Assembly (NCBI GenBank): GCA_963682055.1 | Contig: OY821744.1 | Coordinates: forward strand, 23,660,967-23,724,966 | Source of the DNA: Primula veris | Lineage: Eukaryota > Streptophyta > Magnoliopsida > Ericales > Primulaceae | DNA: 64,000 bases | Direction of reading: 5' to 3' | Shown here: positions 51,185 to 63,013 of the stretch, one piece after another | Layout of the letters: every line of letters starts with the position of its first letter | Position numbering within the stretch: the stretch's first letter is position 1 | Program-made: the position numbers and the translations under genes | Notes under the pieces: model-generated | What the model saw: the letters and a program-made list of their open reading frames with translations, nothing else | Databases searched by the model: none | What the model was told of the DNA's origin: nothing

Positions 51185-52315
51185 ATGTCAAAAAACAAAA
51201 AAGTCGGTAAAACCCGTGTACTATTGGCCATAAATCCAAGAAAAAAAAATGAAGAATATTCCCTACATATGCAAGAACATTACCTAAACCCTAAACCTGA
51301 AACCCTAAACCCTAAAACCAAAACCCTAAACCCTAAAACCTATAAATATAAACAAAATGTCGATAAACAAAAAAGTCTGTAGAAACCGTGTACTATAATA
51401 GGCCATAAATCTAAGAAAAAAAATGAGGAATATTCCCTAAATATGCAAGAACATTAATTAAACCCTAAACCCTAAAACCAAAACCCTAAACCCTAAACCA
51501 TACAAATAATAATAAAATGTCAAAATACAAAAAAGTCGGTAAAACCCGTGTACTATAGGCCATAAATCCAAGAAAAAAAATGAGGAATATTCCCTACATA
51601 TGCAAGAACATTACCTAAACCCTAAACCTAAAACCCTAAATCCTAATACCAAAACCCTAAACCCTAAATCATACAAATATAAATAAAATGTCAGAAAACA
51701 AAAAAGTCGGTAAAACCCTAGGCCATAAATCCAAGAAAAAAAATGAGGAATACTCCTTACATATGCAAGAATATTACCTAAACTCTAAACCTGAAACCCT
51801 AAACCCTAAAACCTACAAATATAAATAAAATATCAAAAAACAAAAAAGTCGGTAAATCCCGTGTACTATTGGCCATAAATCAAAGAAAAAAAAATGAGGA
51901 ATATTCCCTACATATGCAAAAACATTACCTAAACCCTAAACCTGAAACCCTAAACCCTAAATCCAAAACCCTAAACCCTAAAACCTATAAATATAAACAA
52001 AATGTCGATAAACAAAAAAGTCGGTAGAAACCGTGTACTATAGGCCATAAATCCAAGAAAAAAAATGAGGAATATTCCCTACATATGCAAGAAAATTACC
52101 TAAACCCTAAACCCTAAAACCAAAACCCTAAACCCTAAACCCTAAACCATACAAATATAAATAAAATGTCATAAAACAAAAAAGTCGGTAAAACCCTTGT
52201 ACTATAGGCTATAAATCCAAGAAAAAAAATGAGGAATATTCCCTACATATGAAAGAACATTACCTAAAACCTAAACCTGAAACCCTAAACCCTAAAACCT
52301 ACAAATATAAATAAA
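51185..52315 (+). repeat. Extra 1,131-bp (7-monomer) unit
   Basis: The 1,131-bp unit at 50054-51184 is directly repeated here: the ACTATAGGCTATAAATCC marker falls at 49942, 51073 and 52204. The copy has ATTAATTAAACCC near 51,452 and ATCTAAGAAAAAAAATG near 51,411 as private changes. It is a seven-monomer tandem duplication nested inside the 21-monomer HOR. Confidence 0.92.
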
Positions 52316-54200
52316 ATGTCAAAAAACAAAAAAGTCGGTAAAACCCGTGTACTATTGGCCATAAATCCAAGAAAAAAAAATGAAGAATATTCCCTACATA
52401 TGCAAGAACATTACCTAAACCCTAAACCTGAAACCCTAAACCCTAAAACCAAAACCCTAAACCCTAAAACCTATAAATATAAACAAAATGTCGATAAACA
52501 AAAAAGTCTGTAGAAACCGTGTACTATAATAGGCCATAAATCCAAGAAAAAAAATGAGGAATATTCCCTACATATGCAAGAACATTACCTAAACCCTAAA
52601 CCTGAAACCCTAAACCCTAAAACCAAAACCCTTAACCCTAAAACCTATAAATATAAACAAAATGTCGATAAACAAAAAAGTCTGTAGAAACCGTGTACTA
52701 TAATAGGCCATAAATCCAAGAAAAAAAATGAGGAATATTCCCTACATATGCAAGAACATTACCTAAACCCTAAACCTGAAACCCTAAACCCTAAATCCAA
52801 AACCCTAAACCTAAAACCTATAAATATAAACAAAATGTCGATAAACAAAAAAGTCGGTAGAAACCGTGTACTATAATAGGCCATAAATGCAAGAAAAAAA
52901 ATGAGGAATATTCCCTACATATGCAAGAACATTACCTAAACCCTAAACCCTAAACCCTAAACCCTAAACCCTAAAACCTACAAATGTAAATAAAATGTCA
53001 AAAAACAAAAAAGTCGGTAAAACCCGTGTACTATTGGCCATAAATCCAAGAAAAAAAAATGAGGAATATTCCCTACATATGCAAGAACATTACCTAAACC
53101 CTAAACCTGAAACCCTAAACCCTAAAACCTACAAATGTAAATAAAATGTCAAAAAACAAAAAAGTCGGTAAAACCCATGTTCTATTGGCCATAAATCCAA
53201 GAAAAAAAAATGAAGAATATTCCCTACATATGCAAGAACATTACCTAAACCCTAAACCTCAAACCCTAAACCCTAAAACCAAAACCCTAAACCCTAAAAC
53301 CTATAAATATAAACAAAATGTCGATAAACAAAAAAGTCTGTAGAAACCGTGTACTATAATAGGCCATAAATCCAAGAAAAAAAATGAGGAATATTCCCTA
53401 CATATGCAAGAACATTACCTAAACCCTAAACCTGAAACCCTAAACCCTAAATCCAAAACCCTAAACCCTAAAACCTATAAACATAAACAAAATGTCGATA
53501 AACAAAAAAGTTGGTAGAAACCGTGTACTATAATAGGCCATAAATCCAAGAAAAAAAATGAGGAATATTCCCTACATATGCAAGAACATTACCTAAACCC
53601 TAAACCTGAAACTCTTAACCCTAAAACCTACAAATATAAATAAAATGTCAAAAAACAAGAAAGTTGGTAAAACCCGTGTACTATTGGCCATAAATCCAAG
53701 AAAAAAAAATGAGGAATATTCCCTACATATGCAAGAACATTAACTAAACCCTAAACCCTAAAACCAAAACCCTAAACCCTAAACCATACAAATAATAATA
53801 AAATGTAAAAATACAAAAAAGTCGGTAAAACCCGTGTACTATAGGCCATAAATCCAAGAAAAAAAATGAGGAATATTCCCTACATATGCAAGAACATTAC
53901 CTAAACCCTAAACCTAAAACCCTAAATCCTAATACCAAAACCCTAAACCCTAAATCATACAAATATAAATAAAATGTCAGAAAACAAAAAAGTCGGTAAA
54001 ACCCTAGGCCATAAATCCAAGAAAAAAAATGAGGAATACTCCTTACATATGCAAGAATATTACCTAAACTCTAAACCTGAAACCCTAAACCCTAAAACCA
54101 TACAAATATAAATAAAATGTCATAAAACAAAAAAGTCGGTAAAACCCTTGTACTATAGGCTATAAATCCAAGAAAAAAAATGAGGAATATTCCCTACATA
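52316..54200 (+). repeat. 3,410-bp HOR, truncated copy 3
   Basis: Follows copy 2 (830 bp to 53146, then on to about 54,090). There the class C monomer tail (CTAAACTCTAAACC) is joined to a CATACAAATATAAATAAAATG monomer carrying GTCATAAAAC, skipping about three monomers. The 54,100-54,500 stretch then continues with monomers typical of this domain before the next domain begins. Confidence 0.86.
52935..52976 (+). repeat. Interstitial telomeric tract, six heptamers
   Basis: HOR equivalent of the tract at 44977-45018, with the same length and perfect CCTAAAC units ending CCTAAAA. Confidence 0.92.
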
Positions 54201-54525
54201 TGAAAGAACATTACCTAAAACCTAAACCTGAAACCCTAAACCCTAAAACCTACAAATATAAATAAAATGTCAAAAAACAAAAAAGTCGGTAAAACCCGTG
54301 TACTATTGGCCATAAATCCAAGAAAAAAAAATGAAGAATATTCCCTACATATGCAAGAACATTACCTAAACCCTAAACCTGAAACCCTAAACCCTAAAAC
54401 CAAAACCCTAAACCCTAAAACCTATAAATATAAATAAAATGTCGATAAACAAAAAAGTCTATAGAAACCGTGTACTATAATAGGCCATAAATCCAAGAAA
54501 AAAAAATGAGGAATATTACCTACAT

Positions 54526-55664
54526 ATGCAAGAACATTACCTAAACCCTAAACCTGAAACCCTAAACCCTAAATCCAAAACCCTAAACCTAAAACCTATA
54601 AATATAAACAAAATGTCGATAAACAAAAAAGTCGGTAGAACCCGTGTACTATCGGCCATAAATCCAAGAAAAAAAAATGAGGAATATTCCCTACATATGC
54701 AAGAACATTACCTAAACCCTAAACCTGAAACCCTAAACCCTAAAACCTACAAATGTAAATAAAATGTCAAAAAACAAAAAAGTCGGTAAAACCCATGTAC
54801 TATTGGCCATAAATCCAAGAAAAAAAAATGAGGAATATTCCCTACATATTCAATAACATTACCTAAACCCTAAACCTGAAACCCTAAACGCTAAAACAAA
54901 AACCCTAAACCCTAAAACCTATAAATATAAACAAAATGTCGATAAACAAAAAAGTCGGTAGAAACCGTGTACTATAATAGGCCATAAATCCAAGAAAAAA
55001 AATGAGGAATATTCCCTACATATGCAAGAACATTACCTAAACCCTAAACCCTAAACCCTAAAACCTACAAATGTAAATAAAATGTCAAAAAACAAAAAAG
55101 TCGGTAAAACCCGTGTACTATTGGCCATAAATCCAAGAAAAAAAAATGAGGAATATTCCCGACATATGCAAGAACATTACCTAAACCCTAAACCTAAAAC
55201 TCTAAACCCTAAAACCAGAACCCTAAACCCTAAAACCTATAAATATAAACAAAATGTCGATAAACAAAAAAGTCTGTAGAAACCGTGTACTATAATAGGC
55301 CATAAATACAAGAAAAAAAATGAGGAATATTCCCTACATATGCAAGAAAATTACCTAAACCTTAAACCTGAAACCCTAAACCGTAAAACCTACAAATGTA
55401 AATAAAATGTCAAAAAACAAAAAAGTCGGTAAAACCCATGTACTATTGGCCATAAACCAAGAAAAAAAAATGAGGAATATTCCCTACATATGCAAGAACA
55501 TTACCTAAACCCTAAACCTGAAACCCTAAACCCTAAAACCAAAACCCTAAACCCTAAAACCTATAAATATAAACAAAATGTCGATAAACAAAAAAGTCTA
55601 TAGAAACCGTGTACTATAATAGGCCATAAATCCAAGAAAAAAAAATGAGAAATATTACCTACAT
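54526..55664 (+). repeat. 1,139-bp higher-order repeat, copy (7 monomers)
   Basis: The CATATTCAATAACATT variant at 54845 recurs at 55984 and the chimeric monomer recurs at the same 1,139-bp spacing. Other shared markers are CTAAACGCTAAAACAAAAACC and GTCTATAGAAACC. Confidence 0.87.
54595..54745 (+). repeat. Exemplar chimeric monomer: class B left part, class A right part (151 bp)
   Basis: The left end is class B (TATAAATATAAACAAAATG, GTCGATAAAC, GTCGGTAG). The right end is class A-like (AACCCGTGTACTATCGGCC, nine A before TGAGG). The switch lies within about ten bases around GTCGGTAGAACCC. Related copies start near 55734, 56579, 56924, 57571, 60950, 61600, 61940 and 63080. I did not see GTAGAACCCGTG elsewhere, so this looks like one recombinant founder that spread locally. 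Confidence 0.85.
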
Positions 55665-58600
55665 ATGCAAGAACATTACCTAAACCCTAAACCTGAAACC
55701 CTAAACCCTAAATCCAAAACCCTAAACCTAAAACCTATAAATATAAACAAAATGTCGATAAACAAAAAAGTCGGTAGAACCCGTGTACTATCGGCCATAA
55801 ATCCAAGAAAAAAAAATGAGGAATATTCCCTACATATGCAAGAACATTACCTAAACCCTAAACCTGAAACCCTAAACCCTAAAACCTACAAATGTAAATA
55901 AAATGTCAAAAAACAAAAAAGTCGGTAAAACCCATGTACTATTGGCCATAAATCCAAGAAAAAAAAATGAGGAATATTCCCTACATATTCAATAACATTA
56001 CCTAAACCCTAAACCTGAAACCCTAAACGCTAAAACAAAAACCCTAAACCCTAAAACCTATAAATATAAACAAAATGTCGATAAACAAAAAAGTCGGTAG
56101 AAACCGTGTACTATAATAGGCCATAAATCCAAGAAAAAAAATGAGGAATATTCCCTACATATGCAAGAACATTACCTAAACCCTAAACCTGAAACCCTAA
56201 ACCCTAAATCCAAAACCTAAACCCTAAAACCTATAAATATAAACAAAATGTCGATAAACAAAAAAGTCGGTAGAAAGCGTGTACTATAATAGGCCATAAA
56301 TCCAAGAAAAAAAAATGAGGAATATTCCCTACATATGCAAGAACATTACCTAAACCCTAAACCTGAAACCCTAAACCCTAAAACCAAAACCCTAAACCCT
56401 AAAACCTATAAATATAAACAAAATGTCGATAAACAAAAAAGTCTATAGAAACCGTGTACTATAATAGGCCATAAATCCAAGAAAAAAAAATGAGGAATAT
56501 TCCCTACATATGCAAGAACATTACCTAAACCCTAAACCTGAAACCCTAAACCCTAAATCCAAAACCCTAAACCTAAAACCTATAAATATAAACAAAATGT
56601 CGATAAACAAAAAAGTCGGTAGAACCCGTGTACTATCGGCCATAAATCCAAGAAAAAAAAATGAGGAATATTCCCTACATATGCAAGAACATTACCTAAA
56701 CCCTAAACCTGAAACCCTAAACCCTAAAAACAAAACCCTAAACCCTAAAACCTATAAATATAAACAAAATGTCGATAAACAAAAAACTCTGTAGAAACCG
56801 TGTACTATAATAGGCCATAAATCCAAGAAAAAAAATGAGGAATATTCCCTACATATGCAAGAACATTACCTAAACCCTAAACCTGAAACCCTAAACCCTA
56901 AATCCAAAACCCTAAACCTAAAACCTATAAATATAAACAAAATGTCGATAAACAAAAAAGTCGGTAGAACCCGTGTACTATCGGCCATAAATCCAAGAAA
57001 AAAAAATGATGAATATTCCCTACATATGCAAGAACATTACCTAAACCCTAAACCTGAAACCCTAAACCGTAAAACCTACAAATGTAAATAAAATGTCAAA
57101 AAACAAAAAAGTCGGTAAAACCCATGTACTATTGGCCATAAATCCAAGAAAAAAAAATGAGGAATATTCCCTACATATGCAAGAACATTACCTAAACCTT
57201 AAACCTGAAACCCTAAACCGTAAAACCTACAAATGTAAATAAAATGTCAAAAAACAAAAAAGTCGGTAAAACCCATGTACTATTGGCCATAAACCAAGAA
57301 AAAAAAATGAGGAATATTCCCTACATATGCAAGAACATTACCTAAACCCTAAACCTGAAACCCTAAACCCTAAAACCAAAACCTTAAACCCTAAAACCTA
57401 TAAATATAAACAAAATGTCGATAAACAAAAAAGTCTATAGAAACCGTGTACTATAATAGGCCATAAATCCAAGAAAAAAAAATGAGGAATATTACCTACA
57501 TATGCAAGAACATTACCTAAACCCTAAACCTGAAACCCTAAACCCTAAATCCAAAACCCTAAACCTAAAACCTATAAATATAAACAAAATGTCGATAAAC
57601 AAAAAAGTCGGTAGAACCCGTGTACTATCGGCCATAAATCCAAGAAAAAAAAATGAGGAATATTCCCTACATATGCAAGAACATTACCTAAACCCTAAAC
57701 CTGAAACCCTAAACCCTAAAACCTACAAATGTAAATAAAATGTCAAAAAACAAAAAAGTCGGTAAAACCCATGTACTATTGGCCATAAATCCAAGAAAAA
57801 AAAATGAGGAATATTCCCTACATATTCAATAACATTACCTAAACCCTAAACCTGAAACCCTAAACGCTAAAACAAAAACCCTAAACCCTAAAACCTATAA
57901 ATATAAACAAAATGTCGATAAACAAAAAAGTCGGTAGAAACCGTGTACTATAATAGGCCATAAATCCAAGAAAAAAAATGAGGAATATTCCCTACATATG
58001 CAAGAACATTACCTAAACCCTAAACCTGAAACCCTAAACCCTAAATCCAAAACCCTAAACCCTAAAACCTATAAATATAAACAAAATGTCGATAAACAAA
58101 AAAGTCGGTAGAAACCGTGTACTATAATAGGCCATAAATTCAAGAAAAAAAATGAGGAATATTCCATACATATGCAAGAACATTACCTAAACCCTAAACC
58201 CTAAACCCTAAACCCTAAACCCTAAACCCTAAAACCTACAAATGTAAATAAAATGTCAAAAAACAAAAAAGTCGGTAAAACCCGTGTACTATTGGCCATA
58301 AATCCAAGAAAAAAAAATGAGGAATATTCCCGACATATGCAAGAACATTACCTAAACCCTAAACCTAAAACTCTAAACCCTAAAACCAGAACCCTAAACC
58401 CTAAAACCTATAAATATAAACAAAATGTCGATAAACAAAAAAGTCTGTAGAAACCGTGTACTATAATAGGCCATAAATCCAAGAAAAAAAATGAGGAATA
58501 TTCCCTACATATGCAAGAACATTACCTAAACCCTAAACCTAAAACCCTAAACCCTAAATCCAAAACCCTAAACCCTATAAATATAAACAAAATGTCGATA

Positions 58601-58786
58601 AACAAAAAAGTCGGTAGAAACCGTGTACTATAGGCCATAAATCCAAGAAAAAAAATGAGGAATATTCCCTACATATGCAAGAAAATTACCTAAACCCTAA
58701 ACCCTAAAACCAAAACCCTAAACCCTAAACCATACAAATATAAATAAAATGTCAAAAAACAAAAAAGTCGGTAAAACCCTTGTACT
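55665..58786 (+). repeat. 1,139-bp HOR family, rearranged copies
   Basis: Starts as a copy of 54526 onward, then shows shorter steps between chimeric monomers (845, 345 and 647 bp), so blocks have been gained and lost. A longer relation of 3,171 bp links the TTCCCGACATATGC variant at about 55,158 and 58,329. GTCGGTAGAAAGCGTG near 56,270 is a private change. Confidence 0.8.
58186..58234 (+). repeat. Interstitial telomeric tract, seven heptamers
   Basis: Six CCTAAAC plus a final CCTAAAA, directly after ATTCCATACATATGCAAG. The equivalents are four heptamers at 62709-62736 and nine at 63835. Confidence 0.93.
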
Positions 58787-60880
58787 ATAGGCTATAAATC
58801 CAAGAAAAAAAATGAGGAATATTCCCTACATATGAAAGAACATTATCTAAAACCTAAACCTGAAACACTAAACCCTAAAACCTACAAATATAAATAAAAT
58901 GTCAAAAAACTAAAAAGTCGGTAAAACCCGTGTACTATTGGCCATAAATCCAAGAAAAAAAAATGAAGAATATTCCCTACATATGCAAGAACATTGCCTA
59001 AACCCTAAACCTGAAACCCTAAACCCTAAAACCAAAACCCTAAACCCTAAAACCTATAAATATAAACAAAATGTCGATAAACAAAAAAGTCGTTAGAAAC
59101 CGTGTACTATAGGCCATAAATCCAAGAAAAAAAATGAGGAATATTCCCTACATATGCAAGAACATTACCTAAACCCTAAACCTGAAACCCTAAACCGTAA
59201 AACCTACAAATGTAAATAAAATGTCAAAAAACAAAAAAGTCGGTAAAACCCTTGTACTATAGGCTATAAATCCAAGAAAAAAAATGAGGAATATTCCCTA
59301 CATATGAAAGAACATTATCTAAAACCTAAACCTGAAACCTTAAACCCTAAAACCTACAAATATAAATAAAATGTCAAAAAACTAAAAAGTCGGTAAAACC
59401 CGTGTACTATTGGCCATAAATCCAAGAAAAAAAAATGAAGAATATTCCCTACATATGCAAGAACATTGCCTAAACCCTAAACCTGAAACCCTAAACCCTA
59501 AAACCAAAACCCTAAACCCTAAAACCAAAACCCTAAACCCTAAAACCTATAAATATAAACAAAATGTCGATAAACAAAAAAGTCGTTAGAAACCGTGTAC
59601 TATAGGCCATAAATCCAAGAAAAAAAATGAGGAATATTCCCTACATATGCAAGAACATTACCTAAACCCTAAACCTGAAACCCTAAACCCTAAAACCTAC
59701 AAATGTAAATAAAATGTCAAAAAACAAAAAAGTCGGTAAAACCCATGTACTATTGGCCATAAATCCAAGAAAAAAAAATGAGGAATATTCCCTACAAATG
59801 CAAGAACATTACCCAAACCCTAAACCTGAAACCCTAAACCGTAAAACCTACAAATGTAAATAAAATGTCAAAAAACAAAAAAGTCGGTAAAACCCATGTA
59901 CTATTGGCCATAAACCAAGAAAAAAAAATGAGGAATATTCCCTACATATGCAAGAACATTACCTAAACCCTAAACCTGAAACCCTAAACCGTAAAACCTA
60001 CAAATGTAAATAAAATGTCAAAAAACAAAAAAGTCGGTAAAACCCTTGTACTATAGGCTATAAATCCAAGAAAAAAAATGAGGAATATTCCCTACATATG
60101 AAAGAACATTATCTAAAACCTAAACCTGAAACCCTAAACCCTAAAACCTACAAATATAAATAAAATGTCAAAAAACTAAAAAGTCGGTAAAACCCGTGTA
60201 CTATTGGCCATAAATCCAAGAAAAAAAAATGAAGAATATTCCCTACATATGCAAGAACATTTCCTAAACCCTAAACCTGAAACCCTAAACCCTAAAACCA
60301 AAACCCTAAACCCTAAAACCTATAAATATAAACAAAATGTCGATAAACAAAAAAGTCGTTAGAAACCGTGTACTATAGGCCATAAATCCAAGAAAAAAAA
60401 TGAGGAATATTCCCTACATATGCAAGAACATTACCTAAACCCTAAACCTGAAACCCTAAACCCTAAAACCTACAAATGTAAATAAAATGTCAAAAAACAA
60501 AAAAGTCGGTAAAACCCATGTACTATTGGCCATAAATCCAAGAAAAAAAAATGAGGAATATTCCCTACATATGCAAGAACATTACCCAAACCCTAAACCT
60601 GAAACCCTAAACCGTAAAACCTACAAATATAAATAAAATGTCAAAAAACAAAAAAGTCGGTAAAACCCATGTACTATTGGCCATAAATCAAGAAAAAAAA
60701 ATGAGGAATATTCCCTACATATGCAAGAACATTACCTAAACCCTAAACCTGAAACCCTAAACCCTAAACCCTAAAACCTATAAATATAAACAAAATGTCG
60801 ATAAACAAAAAAGTCTGTAGAAACCGTGTACTATAATAGGCCATAAATCCAAGAAAAAAAATGAGGAATATTCCCTACAT
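58787..60880 (+). repeat. Block with 472-bp and 794-bp steps
   Basis: ACTATAGGCTATAAATCC occurs at 58787, 59259 and 60053 (coordinate of its ATAGGC), and AACTAAAAAGTCGG at 58911, 59383 and 60177 (coordinate of TAAAAAG). The steps are 472 bp (three monomers) and 794 bp (five monomers). GTCGTTAGAAACC is a private class B variant of this block. Confidence 0.86.
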
Positions 60881-63013
60881 ATGCAAGAACATTATCTAAA
60901 CCCTAAACCTGAAACCCTAAACCCTAAATCCAAAACCCTAAACCTAAAACCTATAAATATAAACAAAATGTCGATAAACAAAAAAGTCGGTAGAACCCGT
61001 GTACTAACGGCCATAAATCCAAGAAAAAAAAATGACGAATATTCCCTACATATGCAAGAACATTACCTAAACCCTAAACCTGAAACCCTAAACCCTAAAA
61101 CCTACAAATGTAAATAAAATGTCAAAAAACAAAAAAGTCGGTAAAACCCATGTACTATTGGCCATAAATCCAAGAAAAAAAACTGAGGAATATTCCCTAC
61201 ATATGCAAGAACATTACCTAAACCTTAAACCTGAAACCCTAAACCGTAAAACCTACAAATGTAAATAAAATGTCAAAAAACAAAAAAGTCGGTAAAACCC
61301 ATGTACTATTGGCCATAAACCAAGAAAAAAAAATGAGGAATATTCCCTACATATGCAAGAACATTACCTAAACCCTAAACCTGAAACCCTAAACCCTAAA
61401 ACCAAAACCCTAAACCCTAAAACCTATAAATATAAACAAAATGTCGATAAACAAAAAAGTCTATAGAAACCGTGTACTATAATAGGCCATAAATCCAAGA
61501 AAAAAAAATGAGGAATATTCCCTACATATGCAAGAACATTACCTAAACCCTAAACCTGAAACCCTAAACCCTAAATCCAAAACCCTAAACCTAAAACCTA
61601 TAAATATAAACAAAATGTCGATAAACAAAAAAGTCGGTAGAACCCGTGTACTATCGGCCATAAATCCAAGAAAAAAAAAATGACGAATATTCCCTACATA
61701 TGCAAGAACATTACCTAAACCCTAAACCTGAAACCCTAAACCCTAAAAACAAAACCCTAAACCCTAAAACCTATAAATATAAACAAAATGTCGATAAACA
61801 AAAAACTCTGTAGAAACCGTGTACTATAATAGGCCATAAATCCAAGAAAAAAAATGAGGAATATTCCCTACATATGCAAGAACATTACCTAAACCCTAAA
61901 ACTAAAACCCTAAACCCTAAATCCAAAACCCTAAACCTAAAACCTATAAATATAAACAAAATGTCGATAAACAAAAAATTCGGTAGAACCCGTGTACTAT
62001 CGGCCATAAATCCAAGAAAAAAAAATGACGAATATTCCCTACATATGCAAGAACATTACCTAAACCCTAAACCTGAAACCCTAAACCATAAAACCTACAA
62101 ATGTAAATAAAATGTCAAAAAACAAAAAAGTCGGTAAAACCCATGTACTATTGGCCATAAATCCAAGAAAAAAAACTGAGGAATATTCCCTACATATGCA
62201 AGAACATTACCTAAACCTTAAACCTGAAACCCTAAACCGTAAAACCTACAAATGTAAATAAAATGTCAAAAAACAAAAAAGTCGGTAAAACCCATGTACT
62301 ATTGGCCATAAATCCAAGAAAAAAAAATGAGGAATATTCCCTACATATTCAAGAACATTACCTAAACCCTAAACCTGAAACCCTAAACGCTAAAACAAAA
62401 ACCCTAAACCCTAAAACCTATAAATATAAACAAAATGTCGATAAACAAAAAAGTCGGTAGAAACCGTGTACTATAATAGACCATAAATCCAAGAAAAAAA
62501 ATGAGGAATATTCCCTACATATGCAAGAACATTACCTAAACCCTAAACCTGAAACCCTAAACCCTAAATCCAAAACCCTAAACCCTAAAACCTATAAATA
62601 TAAACAAAATGTCGATAAACAAAAAAGTCGGTAGAAACCGTGTACTATAATAGGCCATAAATTCAAGAAAAAAAATGAGGAATATTCCATACATATGCAA
62701 GAACATTACCTAAACCCTAAACCCTAAACCCTAAAACCTACAAATGTAAATAAAATGTCAAAAAACAAAAAAGTCGGTAAAACCCGTGTACTATTGGCCA
62801 TAAATCCAAGAAAAAAAAATGAGGAATATTCCCTACATATGCAAGAACATTACCTAAACCCTAAACCTAAAACCCTAAACCCTAAAACCAGAACCCTAAA
62901 CCCTAAAACCTATAAATATAAACAAAATGTCGATAAACAAAAAAGTCTATAGAAACCGTGTACTATAATAGGCCATAAATCCAAGAAAAAAAAATGAGGA
63001 ATATTCCCTACAT
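60881..63013 (+). repeat. 1,140-bp HOR family, copies before the right edge
   Basis: Chimeric monomers carrying AATGACGAATATTCC are frequent here. The unit starting at 61874 recurs at 63014 (1,140 bp), with shared CATATTCAAGAACATT, CTAAACGCTAAAAC and ATAATAGACCATAAATCC variants. Confidence 0.86.

Noticed and set aside
1617..62952. About 36 open frames of 65 codons and related longer ones on the + strand, as a family of small genes
   Set aside because: They recur at one phase of the monomer pair, follow HOR copy number, show no recognisable domain, and are broken in many equivalent monomers by A-tract length or class of the next core. Described as a finding but not called as coding.
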